A stretch of DNA of 64,000 nt from Actinophytocola sp035634895 (GCF_035634895.1 NZ_DASQCC010000257.1:33117-97116), one strand, 5' to 3'. Shown: positions 42,103 through 51,086, numbered from the stretch's first letter. Numbers and translations: made by a program. The notes: a model not told the origin generated them from the sequence alone.

Positions 42103-43601
42103 TCAGCAGGAGATGTCCTTGGCCGGCAACGTTCCCGCGGTCAGGAACGCGACCGCGGCCTCGTCGGCGCACGTCGAGCCGGTGCCGTACACGTAGTGCC
42201 CGCCGTTGTCGACGCCGACGAAGCCGGCGCGACCGCCCAGCGCCCTGCGCATCCCGAGCCCGGACTCCCACGGCGTCGCGTTGTCGCGGCGGTTCTGCAG
42301 GATCAGGACGTCACGTGGGCCCTTCGCCGTCACCGTGACCGCTGCCTCGACCGGTGTGCGGGACCAGAACGCGCACGGCCAGATGTTCGCGGGCATCCCG
42401 GCGCTGAGCGGGTACCGCTCGCGGTCGGCCGCCGTGTTGGTCTCGTACGACGCCACATCGTGCGACCACGTGGCGTCGCCGCACAGGATGGCCAGGCTCA
42501 TCGTGATCTGGTTGTCCGCGGGTACGCCAGGCTCGGCCGGCGAGCCGGCGAACACCTGCGACAGCACGGCCAGGTCCGGCGCGTTCCCGGCGGCCAGGTC
42601 GGCCGCGGCCCGCCAGGACCGGGTCAGCGGGGCGAGTGTGTCGTCGTGCATCAGCAGCTGGTACGTGACCGCCCGCAGCAGCCCTCCGTTGAGGGACACC
42701 GGCGTGCCTGGCACCGGAACCGGCTGCCGGTCGAGCTTGTCCGCCACGTCGACGAACGTCTTCTCGACCTCCTCGACCGTGCCGCCCAGCCCGAGGCCTG
42801 CGTTCACGGCGACGCGGGCGGCGTCCGGGAACCGGGCGTCCATGCCCTTGTTCCACGTCCGGATCTGCTGTGCCCACACCCTGTTCGGGTCGACGTTGCC
42901 CTCGAACACCAGCCGGTCGCTGTGCCGCGGGAACAGCGTGGTGTACACGGCACCGAGGTACGTGCCGTAGGACTGGCCCCAGTACGAGATCCTCTCCTCG
43001 CCGAGCGCCTGCCGGACGACATCGAGGTCACGAGCCGTGTGTCACCGATGCCGGCGCACTGCCTGGCAATCGCGCGTGCCCTGGTGATGTCGGGCTCGAT
43101 CGAGCCGCCCGCGCCGGGATACGGGAACCCGCTGGTCTCGCTGGGGTCGGACAGCCCGCAGCTCATCGGCGAGCTGTGCCCGACACCGCGCGAGTCGAAG
43201 CCGACCAGGTCGTACTGGTCGAGGATCGCGGGCGCGAGGGTCGCCGCCATCTCCCCCGGCATGTCCAGGCCCGCCAGCGCGGGACCGCCCGGGTTCAGCA
43301 CCAGCGCGCCGCGCCGCTTGCCTGGCTCGGCGGTGGCGATCCGGGAGACCTCGACGGTGATGGTCCTGCCCCGTGGATGTCGGTAGTCCATCGGTACGGT
43401 CACCGTGCCGCAGGTCTGGCGAGGGTCCCGCGTGGCGCCCGGCACGGACGCCGGGCAGGCACCCCAGGTGATCGGAGCCGGTTCGGCCACGGTGGCGGTC
43501 GTGGGGGACGCGGCCGTGGCGGCCTCGTCGCAGGCCGACGTCGAGGCGGCGGCCAGGACGCCGGCGACGACGAGGAGTCCGCGCCGCACGCGCGTGAACA
43601 T
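42103..43601 (-). pseudogene. frameshifted secreted S33 peptidase (tripeptidyl aminopeptidase-like)
   Basis: Two frames together encode one alpha/beta-hydrolase peptidase. The first (43601 to about 43030) has a signal peptide with a possible lipobox (STSAC), the N-terminal GACP...CGTVTVPMDYRHP block, and LVGFDSRGVGHSSPM. The second (about 43040 to 42103) opens RDLDVVRQALGEERISYWGQSYGT, with the nucleophile Ser in GQSYG, and ends with Asp (NRRDNATPW) and His (NGGHYVYG). At the junction, the ~10 residues normally between the CAG and RDLD blocks are missing. This suggests a short out-of-frame deletion near 43020-43050. The native enzyme would be a secreted exopeptidase; this copy is probably inactive. 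Confidence 0.8.
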
Positions 43602-43730
43602 GGTGATGCCCTCCGTTTTCCTTGTTATCGCGGGAATGACGGAAAAGACAGGAGGACAGGGCGTCGGCGCGAGTCACCAGGGTGAGGACATCGGCGAGTA
43701 CCTCTCCCGGGGGATGTCTAGGCTCTGCGC

Positions 43731-44084
43731 ATGCCGACAACCTGGGTCACCGACCGGTTGCGGACGGTGCGGAGTTGGTGGCATGCCCACGACGCCGCCG
43801 TGTGGGACCGAGTGGTGCAGGAAGGACTGACCACCGCAGTGAAATACGCCACCGGCCAACCCACCGAAGTACACGCCACCCACCGAGACGGCCGGATCGA
43901 GGTGGCGGTGACCAGTTCGACCGCGCCGGTCACGGTCGGCGCCGGGCGTGCACTGTCCGGCGGACGTGGGTTGACCGGGCCGCGGGAACGGGTCACGACG
44001 CTCGGGGGCGGTTTGACGGCGGGTGAGCAGCCGGACGGACGGTTCCGCGTGCATGCCGTGATTCCGATCGCGGGGGACGCGTGA
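43731..44084 (+). pseudogene. sensor histidine kinase stump (ATPase domain only)
   Basis: A 117-residue frame that holds just the HATPase_c end of a NarL-type sensor kinase. It has VVQEGLTTAVKYA as N-box (the usual Asn is Thr), GRALSGGRGLTGPRERV as G-box and GRFRVHAVIPI as terminal strand. The membrane part, the dimerisation/phospho-acceptor helix and the His are absent. It overlaps the response-regulator gene by GTGA, the normal kinase-regulator order. I read it as the remnant of a deleted kinase, though a free-standing ATPase cannot be excluded. Confidence 0.7.
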
Positions 44085-44746
44085 CCACTCGGCTGCTGAT
44101 CTGTGAGGACCAGGAGCTGGTCCGGACCGGTTACGTCACGGTGTTCGACGCGCAGCCGGACATGGCCGTCGTCGGGGAGGCGGCGGACGGTCCGTCGTCG
44201 GTCGAGGCGGCGGCGCGGCTGGCGCCGGACGTCGTGGTCATGGACATCCACCTGCCGGGGATGGACGGAATCGAGTGCACGCGGCGGATCGCGGGGCGGG
44301 CGGGCGCGCCGAAGGTGCTGATCGTGACGACGTTCAACACCGACGAGTACGTGTACGAGGCGTTGCGTGCCGGAGCAAGCGGGTTCCTGCTGAAGGACGC
44401 GCCGCTGGTCGAGCTGGTGAAGGGGGTGCGCACGGTGACGCGGGGTGAGTCGCTGCTGTCGCCCACCGTGACGCGGACGCTGATCGGGCGCTTCGCCGAC
44501 CGGATCCGGCCCGTCGCCGTGGTACCGGAGGGAGATCCGCTGGAGATGCTGGCGCCCCGGGAACGTGAGGTGCTGCGGCTGATCGCACGCGGCCTGTCCA
44601 ACACGGAGATCGCCGAGGAGCTGACACTCGGCTTCGAGACAGTCAAGACCTACGTCTCCCGCATCCTGACCAAACTCGACCTCCGCGACCGAGTCCAAGC
44701 CGTCGTCTTCGCCTACCGCACCGGCTTCGTGAGCGCCGAGGACTAG
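44081..44746 (+). CDS. NarL/FixJ-family response regulator
   Basis: A 221-residue two-component regulator. The receiver domain has Glu9-Asp10, the phospho-acceptor Asp55 (VVVMDIHLPG) and Lys105 (GFLLKD). The LuxR-type HTH is LAPREREVLRLIARGLSNTEIAEELTLGFETVKTYVSRIL. All catalytic residues are intact, but its cognate kinase just upstream is a stump. It may now rely on another kinase, on acetyl phosphate, or be idle. A short GC hairpin (44759-44775) follows. Confidence 0.9.
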   Translation: MTTRLLICEDQELVRTGYVTVFDAQPDMAVVGEAADGPSSVEAAARLAPDVVVMDIHLPGMDGIECTRRIAGRAGAPKVLIVTTFNTDEYVYEALRAGASGFLLKDAPLVELVKGVRTVTRGESLLSPTVTRTLIGRFADRIRPVAVVPEGDPLEMLAPREREVLRLIARGLSNTEIAEELTLGFETVKTYVSRILTKLDLRDRVQAVVFAYRTGFVSAED

Positions 44747-44859
44747 CGGCAGGACCAACCGGCGGAGCCCGCCGGAAGCTCCGGGAAACCGCGTGTCGAA
44801 ATCCGTGCCTCCCGTTCGACGCACTTACGATCGCACGCCGAACAACCGAGGAGCACCCC

Positions 44860-45435
44860 ATGCGCACCCTGATCACCACCGCCTTCATCTCCCTCGACGG
44901 TGTCGTCGAGGCACCCGGGGGCGAACCCGGCTACCGCAACTCGGGCTGGACCTTCAAGGGCGTCGAGTTCGACCCGGCCGCCTACGAGCTCAAGGGCCGC
45001 GAGCAGGACGAGGCCTCCGCCATGATGATGGGGCGCACCAGCTACGAGGCGTTCGCGCCGGTATGGCCGGGGATGACGAAGGAGTTCCCCGGCTACCTCG
45101 CGATGCCGAAGTACGTCGTGTCGACCACCCTGCGGGAGCAGGACCTCGTGTCCAACTGGAACGAGATCACGATCCTCCGCTCCCTGGACGACGTCGCCGC
45201 CCTCAAGGAGACCGACGGCGCGCCGATCATCGTCCACGGCAGCGCCACCCTCAACCGCAACCTCTCCGACGCCGGCCTGGTCGATCGCTACCACCTGCTG
45301 GTCTTCCCGGTCCTGCTCGGCGCGGGCAAGCGACTGTTCAGCGGCACCGACAAGGACCAGCAGAACCTGCGGGTCGTCGAGAGCGAGACCTACGGCAACG
45401 GCATCCAGAAGCTGGTCTACGACGTCGTCCGCTAG
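44860..45435 (+). CDS. dihydrofolate-reductase-fold (RibD C-terminal) protein
   Basis: A 191-residue single-domain protein of the DHFR/RibD-C family (PF01872). LITTAFISLDGVVEAPGG opens it, MMGRTSYEAFAPVWPG is the dinucleotide-binding region, and LLVFPVLLGAGKRLF the late conserved strand. These stand-alone proteins are NADPH-dependent reductases of unknown substrate, common in actinomycetes. GAGGAG precedes the ATG. The MITE-like element begins within its TAG stop codon. Confidence 0.85.
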   Translation: MRTLITTAFISLDGVVEAPGGEPGYRNSGWTFKGVEFDPAAYELKGREQDEASAMMMGRTSYEAFAPVWPGMTKEFPGYLAMPKYVVSTTLREQDLVSNWNEITILRSLDDVAALKETDGAPIIVHGSATLNRNLSDAGLVDRYHLLVFPVLLGAGKRLFSGTDKDQQNLRVVESETYGNGIQKLVYDVVR

Positions 45436-45599
45436 TGTCCCGCGCCGGAAATGCGGTGATTAAGTCGGTGGATCCGGGTTTCTGCTGGCAAGACGCCGGT
45501 TCGCCCTCGTACTGGGTCGTACCTGGGCGAACCGGCAACGCCGCCAGCAGGAAGCTGGGCCGCCGAATTAGTTGCCTGATTTCCGGCGCGGGACACTAG
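45432..45599. mobile_element. MITE-like element, copy B
   Basis: Perfect 21-bp terminal inverted repeats (CTAGTGTCCCGCGCCGGAAAT and its complement at 45579-45599) enclose a 168-bp unit with no ORF. The centre is a nested hairpin (CCGGTTCGCCC ... GGGCGAACCGG inside CTGCTGGC ... GCCAGCAG). It is homologous over ~100 bp to copy A at 28634, though the outer repeats differ apart from GTGTCC. TA flanks on both sides suggest a TA target, as in IS630/Tc1-type elements. Confidence 0.78.
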
Positions 45600-45623
45600 T
45601 GCGGGGTCGGGGCCTGACCGACC

Positions 45624-46775
45624 TCACGCGCGGCGGTCGCGGCGGTCGCGGCGGACCAGGACCAGGGCGGGCAGGATCACGGCGGCGCTGAGGACGAAGG
45701 TCATGGCGTAGCCGGCCGAGGTGACGACCAAACCGGCACCCAGCGCGCCGGCGGCCATGCCGAGGTCGTACGCGCCGTTCCAGATCGCGCTCACCGCGCT
45801 CTCGCCACCGGCCGGGGCCCGGTTGTACATCAGTGCCTGCGTCGCGTTCTGCAACACGCCGAACCCGACGCCGAACACGATCGCGCCGCCGATCACCGCG
45901 GCCGGTGGCCCGGCCAGCAGCGCCATGCCCGCCGCGGACAGCACCAGTCCCGGCGCGAGCAGGGACGCCGGGCCCCGGCGGTCGCCCAGCCGGCCCGCGA
46001 ACCAGCGGGCCACGGTCGACGCCGCGGGCTGCGCGAACAACGCCGTCGCCGCGACCCAGGCCGGCTGGTCCGACGTCGCGAGCGGCAGGAAGGTGACCAG
46101 CACCCCGACCGCCGCGGTCGTCGTCGCGAAGATGGCCGCCGGCCGGGTCAACGAGGGGTTCCGCAGACCGGCCAGCACGCCCTTCTCCGTCTTCGCCGTC
46201 GCGGCGCGGCTGGGCAGGCCGGGGACCGACAGCAGCGCCAGCAGCGTGGCCACCGCCGTCATCACGAACACCGGGTCGTAGCCCCAGTGCGCCGCCGCCC
46301 ACACGCCCGCGGGCAACGCCAGCAGGCCTGGCACGCCGACCACGAGTCCCGTCAGCGCCAGGCCCTCCCCACGCCGCTCCGCCGGGATCAGCAGCGCGGT
46401 CACGGCACCACCGGCCACGACGGTGATCGCGAAACCGGCCCCCCGCACCACGCTGACCGCCACGATCACCCACAGGTCGCCGCTGAACGTGAGGACGATC
46501 GCCGGCGCGCCGAGCAGAACCAGTCCAGCGGCCAGCGCCCAGCGGTAGCCGACCCGGTTGACGAGCCTCGGCGTCACCAGCTCGGCGGCCACGGTGGCCA
46601 GCAGCAGCGCGACCGTCACCATGCCGGCCTGGCCGTCCGAGCCGGACTCCCGCGCGAACAACGGCACCACCGACAGCGGCAGGTTGAAGCCGATCGACGA
46701 GCCGGCGATCGACACGAAACGCAGCAGCAGCGCCCGGGACACCAGCCGGGGGCGGGCCGTCAGGTCCGTAGTCAT
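45624..46775 (-). CDS. MFS transporter
   Basis: A 383-residue membrane protein with about 12 hydrophobic helices. NRVGYRWALAAGLVLLGAP and a cytoplasmic GRLGDRRGPASLL loop are typical of the major facilitator superfamily sugar-efflux/drug-efflux branch. It is divergent from the MocR-type regulator with only 47 bp between the starts. In actinomycetes this pairing usually means that the MocR protein controls the transporter in response to a PLP- or amine-related signal. ATG 46775 is chosen over an upstream start 10 codons earlier. Confidence 0.88.
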   Translation of the reverse strand: MTTDLTARPRLVSRALLLRFVSIAGSSIGFNLPLSVVPLFARESGSDGQAGMVTVALLLATVAAELVTPRLVNRVGYRWALAAGLVLLGAPAIVLTFSGDLWVIVAVSVVRGAGFAITVVAGGAVTALLIPAERRGEGLALTGLVVGVPGLLALPAGVWAAAHWGYDPVFVMTAVATLLALLSVPGLPSRAATAKTEKGVLAGLRNPSLTRPAAIFATTTAAVGVLVTFLPLATSDQPAWVAATALFAQPAASTVARWFAGRLGDRRGPASLLAPGLVLSAAGMALLAGPPAAVIGGAIVFGVGFGVLQNATQALMYNRAPAGGESAVSAIWNGAYDLGMAAGALGAGLVVTSAGYAMTFVLSAAVILPALVLVRRDRRDRRA

Positions 46776-46822
46776 GGTGAGAACGCTAGGAGCCGACCTG
46801 CTCACCGGTAAGGTCCGGTTTC

Positions 46823-48253
46823 ATGCCTGTGGAGTGGGCCGGTTCCGGGCCGGAGCTGCTGATCGAGATCGACCGGGACAGCACGGGCCTGCGCGCACAG
46901 CTCGAGGACCAGCTGCGCGACGCCATCCGCCGCGGTCGCCTCGCCGCCGACGAGCGGCTGCCGTCCTCGCGTGAGCTCGCCAGGGCACTCGGCCTGTCCC
47001 GGGGTCTCGTCCAGGACTGCTACGCCCAACTGCGGGCCGAGGGCTACCTGAACAGCCGCGCCGGATCGGCCACCCGCGTGGCCTCCGGGGTGGGCACACA
47101 GCGGGAGTCGTCGCCGAGCCCCGGCTCCCGGCTCGCGCCGAGACATCCGGTCGCCGACTTCCGCCACGGCGTCCCCGATCTCCGGCTCGCGCCCCGCGAG
47201 GACTGGGCGTGGGCGGTCCGCGAGGTCTGCCGCACCGCCCCGAACTCCGCCTTCGACTACGGCGACCCGCTCGGCGAGCGCCGGCTGCGGGACGTCCTCG
47301 CCGCCTACCTGCGACGCGTGCGGGCCGTCGACGCCACCGGTGACCGGGTCGTCGTCTGCACCGGCATGGCACAGGCGCTCGGGCTCTCGCTGCGGGCACT
47401 CGCCGCCGACGGCATCGGCACCCTCGCCTTCGAGGACCCCGGCGCCCCCGGCTCGACCATCGAGCAGGCCGCCGCGGCCGGCATGGCCACCGTCGCCGTC
47501 CCGGTCGACGAGGACGGTCTCGACGTCGACGCGCTCGAACGGACCGGGGCGCGTGCCGTGCTCGTCACCCCGGCCCACCAGTGGCCCACCGGCGTGGTCC
47601 TCGCCGGTCACCGCAGGCTGGCGCTGATCGCCTGGGCACGGCGGCACGACGCGGTCATCCTCGAGGACGACTACGACGCCGAGTTCCGCTACGACCGCGA
47701 CCCCGTCGGCACGCTCCAGGGGCTCGCGCCCGACCGCGTCGTCTCACTCGGCACGGTCAGCAAGTCGCTCGCGCCCGCACTGCGCCTCGGCTGGCTGGTC
47801 GCCCCCGGCCGGTTGCTCGGCGCGTTGACCCACGGCAAGCAGGTCGCCGACCGCGGCAGTCCCGGACTCGACCAGCTGGCGCTGGCCACGCTCATCGAGT
47901 CCGGACGCTACGACCGGCACCTCCGGCGCGTCCGCGCCGAGTACGCCGCCCGCCGCGAGACCCTGCTCACCGCCGTCGCCGCCCACGCGCCCGAGCTGCG
48001 CGTGACCGGGCTCGCCGCGGGCTTCCACGCCGTCCTGCACCTGCCCGCCGACACGAGCGAGGACGAGCTGATCGCCGAGGCCGGCCGGCGCGGCGTCGGC
48101 CTCTACGGCATGGCCGGACTGCACCACACCGTGCGACCGGCCGGGCCGCGGCTCGTCCTTGGTTTCGGCGACACGGCACGACACGCGATCCAGGCCGGCA
48201 TCGCCGCCGTCGCCGACCTCCTGGCTGGCGGCGTCGTCCAGGAGGCGGACTGA
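46823..48253 (+). CDS. MocR/PdxR-type GntR-aminotransferase regulator
   Basis: A 476-residue fusion protein. Residues 15-85 form a GntR winged HTH (LRAQLEDQLRDAIRRGRLAADERLPSSRELARALGLSRG). Residues 110-470 are a fold-type I aminotransferase domain, with Lys314 (SLGTVSKSLAP) as the PLP Schiff-base residue and EDDYDAEFRYD upstream. MocR proteins sense PLP or an amine ligand rather than catalyse transamination. It probably regulates the divergent MFS gene. Its 3' end runs antisense into the readthrough frame of the split DJ-1 gene. Confidence 0.92.
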   Translation: MPVEWAGSGPELLIEIDRDSTGLRAQLEDQLRDAIRRGRLAADERLPSSRELARALGLSRGLVQDCYAQLRAEGYLNSRAGSATRVASGVGTQRESSPSPGSRLAPRHPVADFRHGVPDLRLAPREDWAWAVREVCRTAPNSAFDYGDPLGERRLRDVLAAYLRRVRAVDATGDRVVVCTGMAQALGLSLRALAADGIGTLAFEDPGAPGSTIEQAAAAGMATVAVPVDEDGLDVDALERTGARAVLVTPAHQWPTGVVLAGHRRLALIAWARRHDAVILEDDYDAEFRYDRDPVGTLQGLAPDRVVSLGTVSKSLAPALRLGWLVAPGRLLGALTHGKQVADRGSPGLDQLALATLIESGRYDRHLRRVRAEYAARRETLLTAVAAHAPELRVTGLAAGFHAVLHLPADTSEDELIAEAGRRGVGLYGMAGLHHTVRPAGPRLVLGFGDTARHAIQAGIAAVADLLAGGVVQEAD

Positions 48254-48864
48254 CAGCTCCTTGAGCTCCTCGCTCGCCTCGGCCGCGTTGCCGGAGTCCA
48301 GCGGCGGCTGCGGGTCGTACTCGACCGCGAGCTGAAGTGCGCGTGCGACGGTCTCGCCGACGAGCTGGACGGCGAGGTACAGGGCCATGTCGATGCCCGC
48401 GGCGACCCCCGCGGCGGTGATGATCTTGCCGGTCCGGACGTACCGGGCGGGCACGTACCGGACGCCGAACGTGGTCTCCAGGTAGTCCGCGGACGCCCAG
48501 TACGTCGTCGCACGGTCGTGGAGCAGGCCCGCCCTGCCGAGGATCAGCGAGCCCGTGCACACCGACGTCGTCCAGATGGTGTGCCGGTCGACCGCGCGGA
48601 TCCAGTCCACCAGGGTCTCGTTCTTCATCGCGTCGGTCCGCCGCCCGGGACCAGCAGGACGTCCAGCCGGTCGACGTCGCCGACGGCGCGGTCGGCCAGC
48701 ATCGCGACCTGTCCGGTGTCGGCCCGGACGGGACCGCGGTGCTCGGCGATCATCGTGACCGTCGCACCCGGCAGCCGGGACAGCAGATCGGCCGGGCCGG
48801 CCGCGTCCAGCAGGCTGTACCCGTCGTAGAGCAGGATCCCGATGTGCGGGCCGGGTCGCGTCAT
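48253..48864 (-). pseudogene. split DJ-1/PfpI-family protein
   Basis: Two frames encode one DJ-1/PfpI domain. The first (48864-48625, 79 residues) carries the N-terminal half (HIGILLYDGYSLLDAAGP ... VLLVPGGGPTR) and stops at TGA. The second starts at an overlapping ATG (48628) and continues MKNETLVDWIRAVDRHTIWTTSVCTGSLILG, holding the nucleophile-elbow Cys (VCTGS), to the end of the fold near 48270. A single missing base explains the break. The second frame has no stop at the normal end and runs on opposite the MocR gene to about 47744, so its stop has been lost too. Confidence 0.75.
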
Positions 48865-49550
48865 CTGGTCCAGACCGTTCCTCTGACCTGGTACTCGAGC
48901 TGGTTCTCGACACCGACGGCCGCGTCGGCGCCGAGCTCTCGCCGCACCAGCCACAGTGCCAGGTCGAGTCCACTGGTGACACCGCCGGCCGTGACGATGT
49001 CGCCGTCGTCGACCACCCGGGCCTTCGTCAGGATCCCGCCGTGCGCCCCGAGATCGGCGACCGCGCCGTGGTGGGTGATGCAGGGGCGGCCACGCAGCAG
49101 GCCGGCGGCGCCGAGCAGCAGCGTGCCGGTGCACAGCGCGGCGAGGGTGCGGCCCCGCACGGCGGCCAGCGCGGTCGGGAGGGTGCCGCGGTCGATCTCG
49201 GCCCAGACGCCGGGGCCCTCGCGACGCGCGTAACCGCCGCCCGGCACGACGATCACGTCCGCCCGCTCGGGCGCCCACCCGTGCTCGACCTCCACCAGCG
49301 TGCCGTACGAGGCACGCACGACGCCCGGTCCGTCCACGCGGACGTAGCTGGTCTCGACGCCACGTGAGGCGTGCCCGGCGGCGACCGAGAACACCTCGTA
49401 CGGGCCGGCGAAGTCCTGCTCCTCGACCCCGTCGAACATCACGACCTGCACGCGCAGCGGCGCCGCCGGGCGCGGGTCCGCGGCCGACGCGGTGGTCGCC
49501 GCGGTCAGGCCGGCCGTCGCCGAGCCGCGCAGGAAGTCCCGTCGTCGCAT
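48861..49550 (-). CDS. Tat-exported DJ-1/PfpI-family protein
   Basis: A 229-residue protein. MRRRDFLRGSATAGLTAATTASA is a twin-arginine signal (RRRDFLR). The rest is a class I glutamine-amidotransferase-like DJ-1/PfpI domain: VMFDGVEEQDFAGPYEVF, VIVVPGGGYARR, LCTGTLLLGAAGLLRG with the conserved Cys at the nucleophile elbow, and ITHHGAVADL. Cytoplasmic homologues include isonitrile hydratases and regulators; export is less usual. It overlaps the split DJ-1 gene downstream by ATGA, so the two arose as a tandem pair in one operon. Confidence 0.85.
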   Translation of the reverse strand: MRRRDFLRGSATAGLTAATTASAADPRPAAPLRVQVVMFDGVEEQDFAGPYEVFSVAAGHASRGVETSYVRVDGPGVVRASYGTLVEVEHGWAPERADVIVVPGGGYARREGPGVWAEIDRGTLPTALAAVRGRTLAALCTGTLLLGAAGLLRGRPCITHHGAVADLGAHGGILTKARVVDDGDIVTAGGVTSGLDLALWLVRRELGADAAVGVENQLEYQVRGTVWTR

Positions 49551-49668
49551 GGCGTGCCCCCGATCGTGCGGTTCATGACCTCGTAGTCGGAGAGCGACGC
49601 GCCGCGGTTCCCGGGACCTTCCTCGGGTGCGTTGACATCCACAGTGCACTGTCCCGGATGGATGTCCG

Positions 49669-50280
49669 TCAGACGACCAGCATGTAGCCGGCGCCGAGGG
49701 CCATGAAGACCTGGCAGGAGGCGGCCAGGCGCGGGGCCGTGAGCAGTGCCGGCAGCCGGGCGTCGCACCCCACGGCGGGCCGGGCCACCCGTGCGCCGAG
49801 CGTCGTCGCGTGGACGACGAAGTAACCGGCGAAGGCCCAGCCGATCACCGGCAGCGCCAGGTTCGCGTCGTGCATCGCCGGTACCCACGGCGCGGCCATC
49901 GCGTTGTGCCCATCGCCGGCCGGCATGGCGAACAGCATGTACAGCATTGCCAGCCCGGCGACCATGTGGTGCAGGCCGCTGCCGTGCCAGCCGATCTCCT
50001 CGGCCGGGGAATGCCGTTGCCGCAACCACGACGCGCCGAACCACGCCGTGGTCACGAGGAAGATCGTCTGCCAGCCGGCCACGGGCACCGGGCCGCCCGC
50101 CGGGGAGCACATGACGGCCATGCCCGCGCTCATCATCCCGTGCCCGAGATCGGTCGCCCGATGGCAGGCGCGATACCGCGCCGGCACGTGCCGGGCCGCC
50201 GCCAGCCGGGCCACACAATAGGCGCCGACGGCGACGAAAAGCACGGTCAGCAGCCAGCGAAACCAGTCCGGACCGCCCAT
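49669..50280 (-). CDS. DUF5134 multi-pass membrane protein
   Basis: A 203-residue membrane protein with about six helices, starting WFRWLLTVLFVAVGAYCVARL. Histidine pairs sit inside or at the ends of helices (HRATDLGHGMMSAGMAVM, GLHHMVAGLAMLYMLF, HDANLAL), the pattern of DUF5134, whose members may bind metal or haem; this is not established. The promoter region toward 50422 holds no gene. It could be linked to the four-helix-bundle gene upstream on the same strand. Confidence 0.75.
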   Translation of the reverse strand: MGGPDWFRWLLTVLFVAVGAYCVARLAAARHVPARYRACHRATDLGHGMMSAGMAVMCSPAGGPVPVAGWQTIFLVTTAWFGASWLRQRHSPAEEIGWHGSGLHHMVAGLAMLYMLFAMPAGDGHNAMAAPWVPAMHDANLALPVIGWAFAGYFVVHATTLGARVARPAVGCDARLPALLTAPRLAASCQVFMALGAGYMLVV

Positions 50281-50421
50281 GGGTCGCCACCTCGGTGTTC
50301 ACCGGTGAGAAAGCGCAGCGCGCGGTCCCCGGCCAGAGACGTCCGGGGACCGCTGTATACGCACTACGAGATATGCACTACGGGTGAGACGATTTCGGCC
50401 GTGAATCGGGTCCGGCCCGAT

Positions 50422-50820
50422 TCAGCCCAGGCTCGACAACTGCGAGCGAAGAAGCTCCGCGGCGCGACCGGCGCTCTCGGAGTGAATTCGGCAGTGCTCG
50501 CTGTGCTCGGCGTGTGCACCGCATTCCTGCGCACTGCGTTCGGCGGCCGCGGCGGCGGCCTCGAGAACGGCCTTCACGACGGTCAGGTCGGCGCCTTCGC
50601 CACGGGCGAGCACACGGCCCGCGGTGGCGGCGGTGTCGGCGGCGTCGAGGGCGGCGCGGGTGGCGCTGAGCACGCCGCCGCCGCCGGCCGTCATGGCCAC
50701 CGCACATGCGGTGGAGTCACGGTCCAGATCGGCGAGCGACTGCAGAACGGTCGACAACTGGTCGACATTGAAAGACGGCTCGACGGTAACTGTTTGTAAG
50801 ATGTCCTTCGCGGTGGTCAT
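50422..50820 (-). CDS. DUF326/Csp-like four-helix bundle protein with most cysteines lost
   Basis: A 132-residue all-helical protein. The C-terminal ECGAHAEHSEHCRIHSESAGRAAELL follows the layout of the DUF326 / copper storage protein family, whose helices carry CxxxC and HxxxC copper ligands. Here only about three Cys and a His-rich patch remain, so copper storage in the classical sense is doubtful. Start at ATG 50820 gives the MTTAKDILQT opening; the frame can extend two codons upstream. Confidence 0.6.
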   Translation of the reverse strand: MTTAKDILQTVTVEPSFNVDQLSTVLQSLADLDRDSTACAVAMTAGGGGVLSATRAALDAADTAATAGRVLARGEGADLTVVKAVLEAAAAAAERSAQECGAHAEHSEHCRIHSESAGRAAELLRSQLSSLG

Positions 50821-51086
50821 TGACAACTTTCCCTTCTCCTGGCTAGAAGTTCGAGAAGTCGGTCATGTGGTGCCGGCTGAATCTTCGCGAGGTCAGAAGT
50901 CCGTGTCAATACGGACAACTGCACGGACAACGTTCGGCCCCCAGCAGTACACCCAATGGCGGAAGAGATCTTCATCAATTCACGGGACCCCGGACGTGAC
51001 CGATTCCCGGAAGATTCGTGACGAACTCACATCGTATTCGAATCCGGAACGCACACCCGCGGCCGTCTGTCCACAAGCGACAGTGA
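50821..51086. other. intergenic region without a recognisable gene
   Basis: About 265 bp, AT-richer than average, upstream of the four-helix gene and downstream of the STAS gene (both minus strand). It holds an imperfect repeat around GTCCGTG/CACGGAC near 50900-50930. I see no gene and no strong terminator. Confidence 0.5.
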
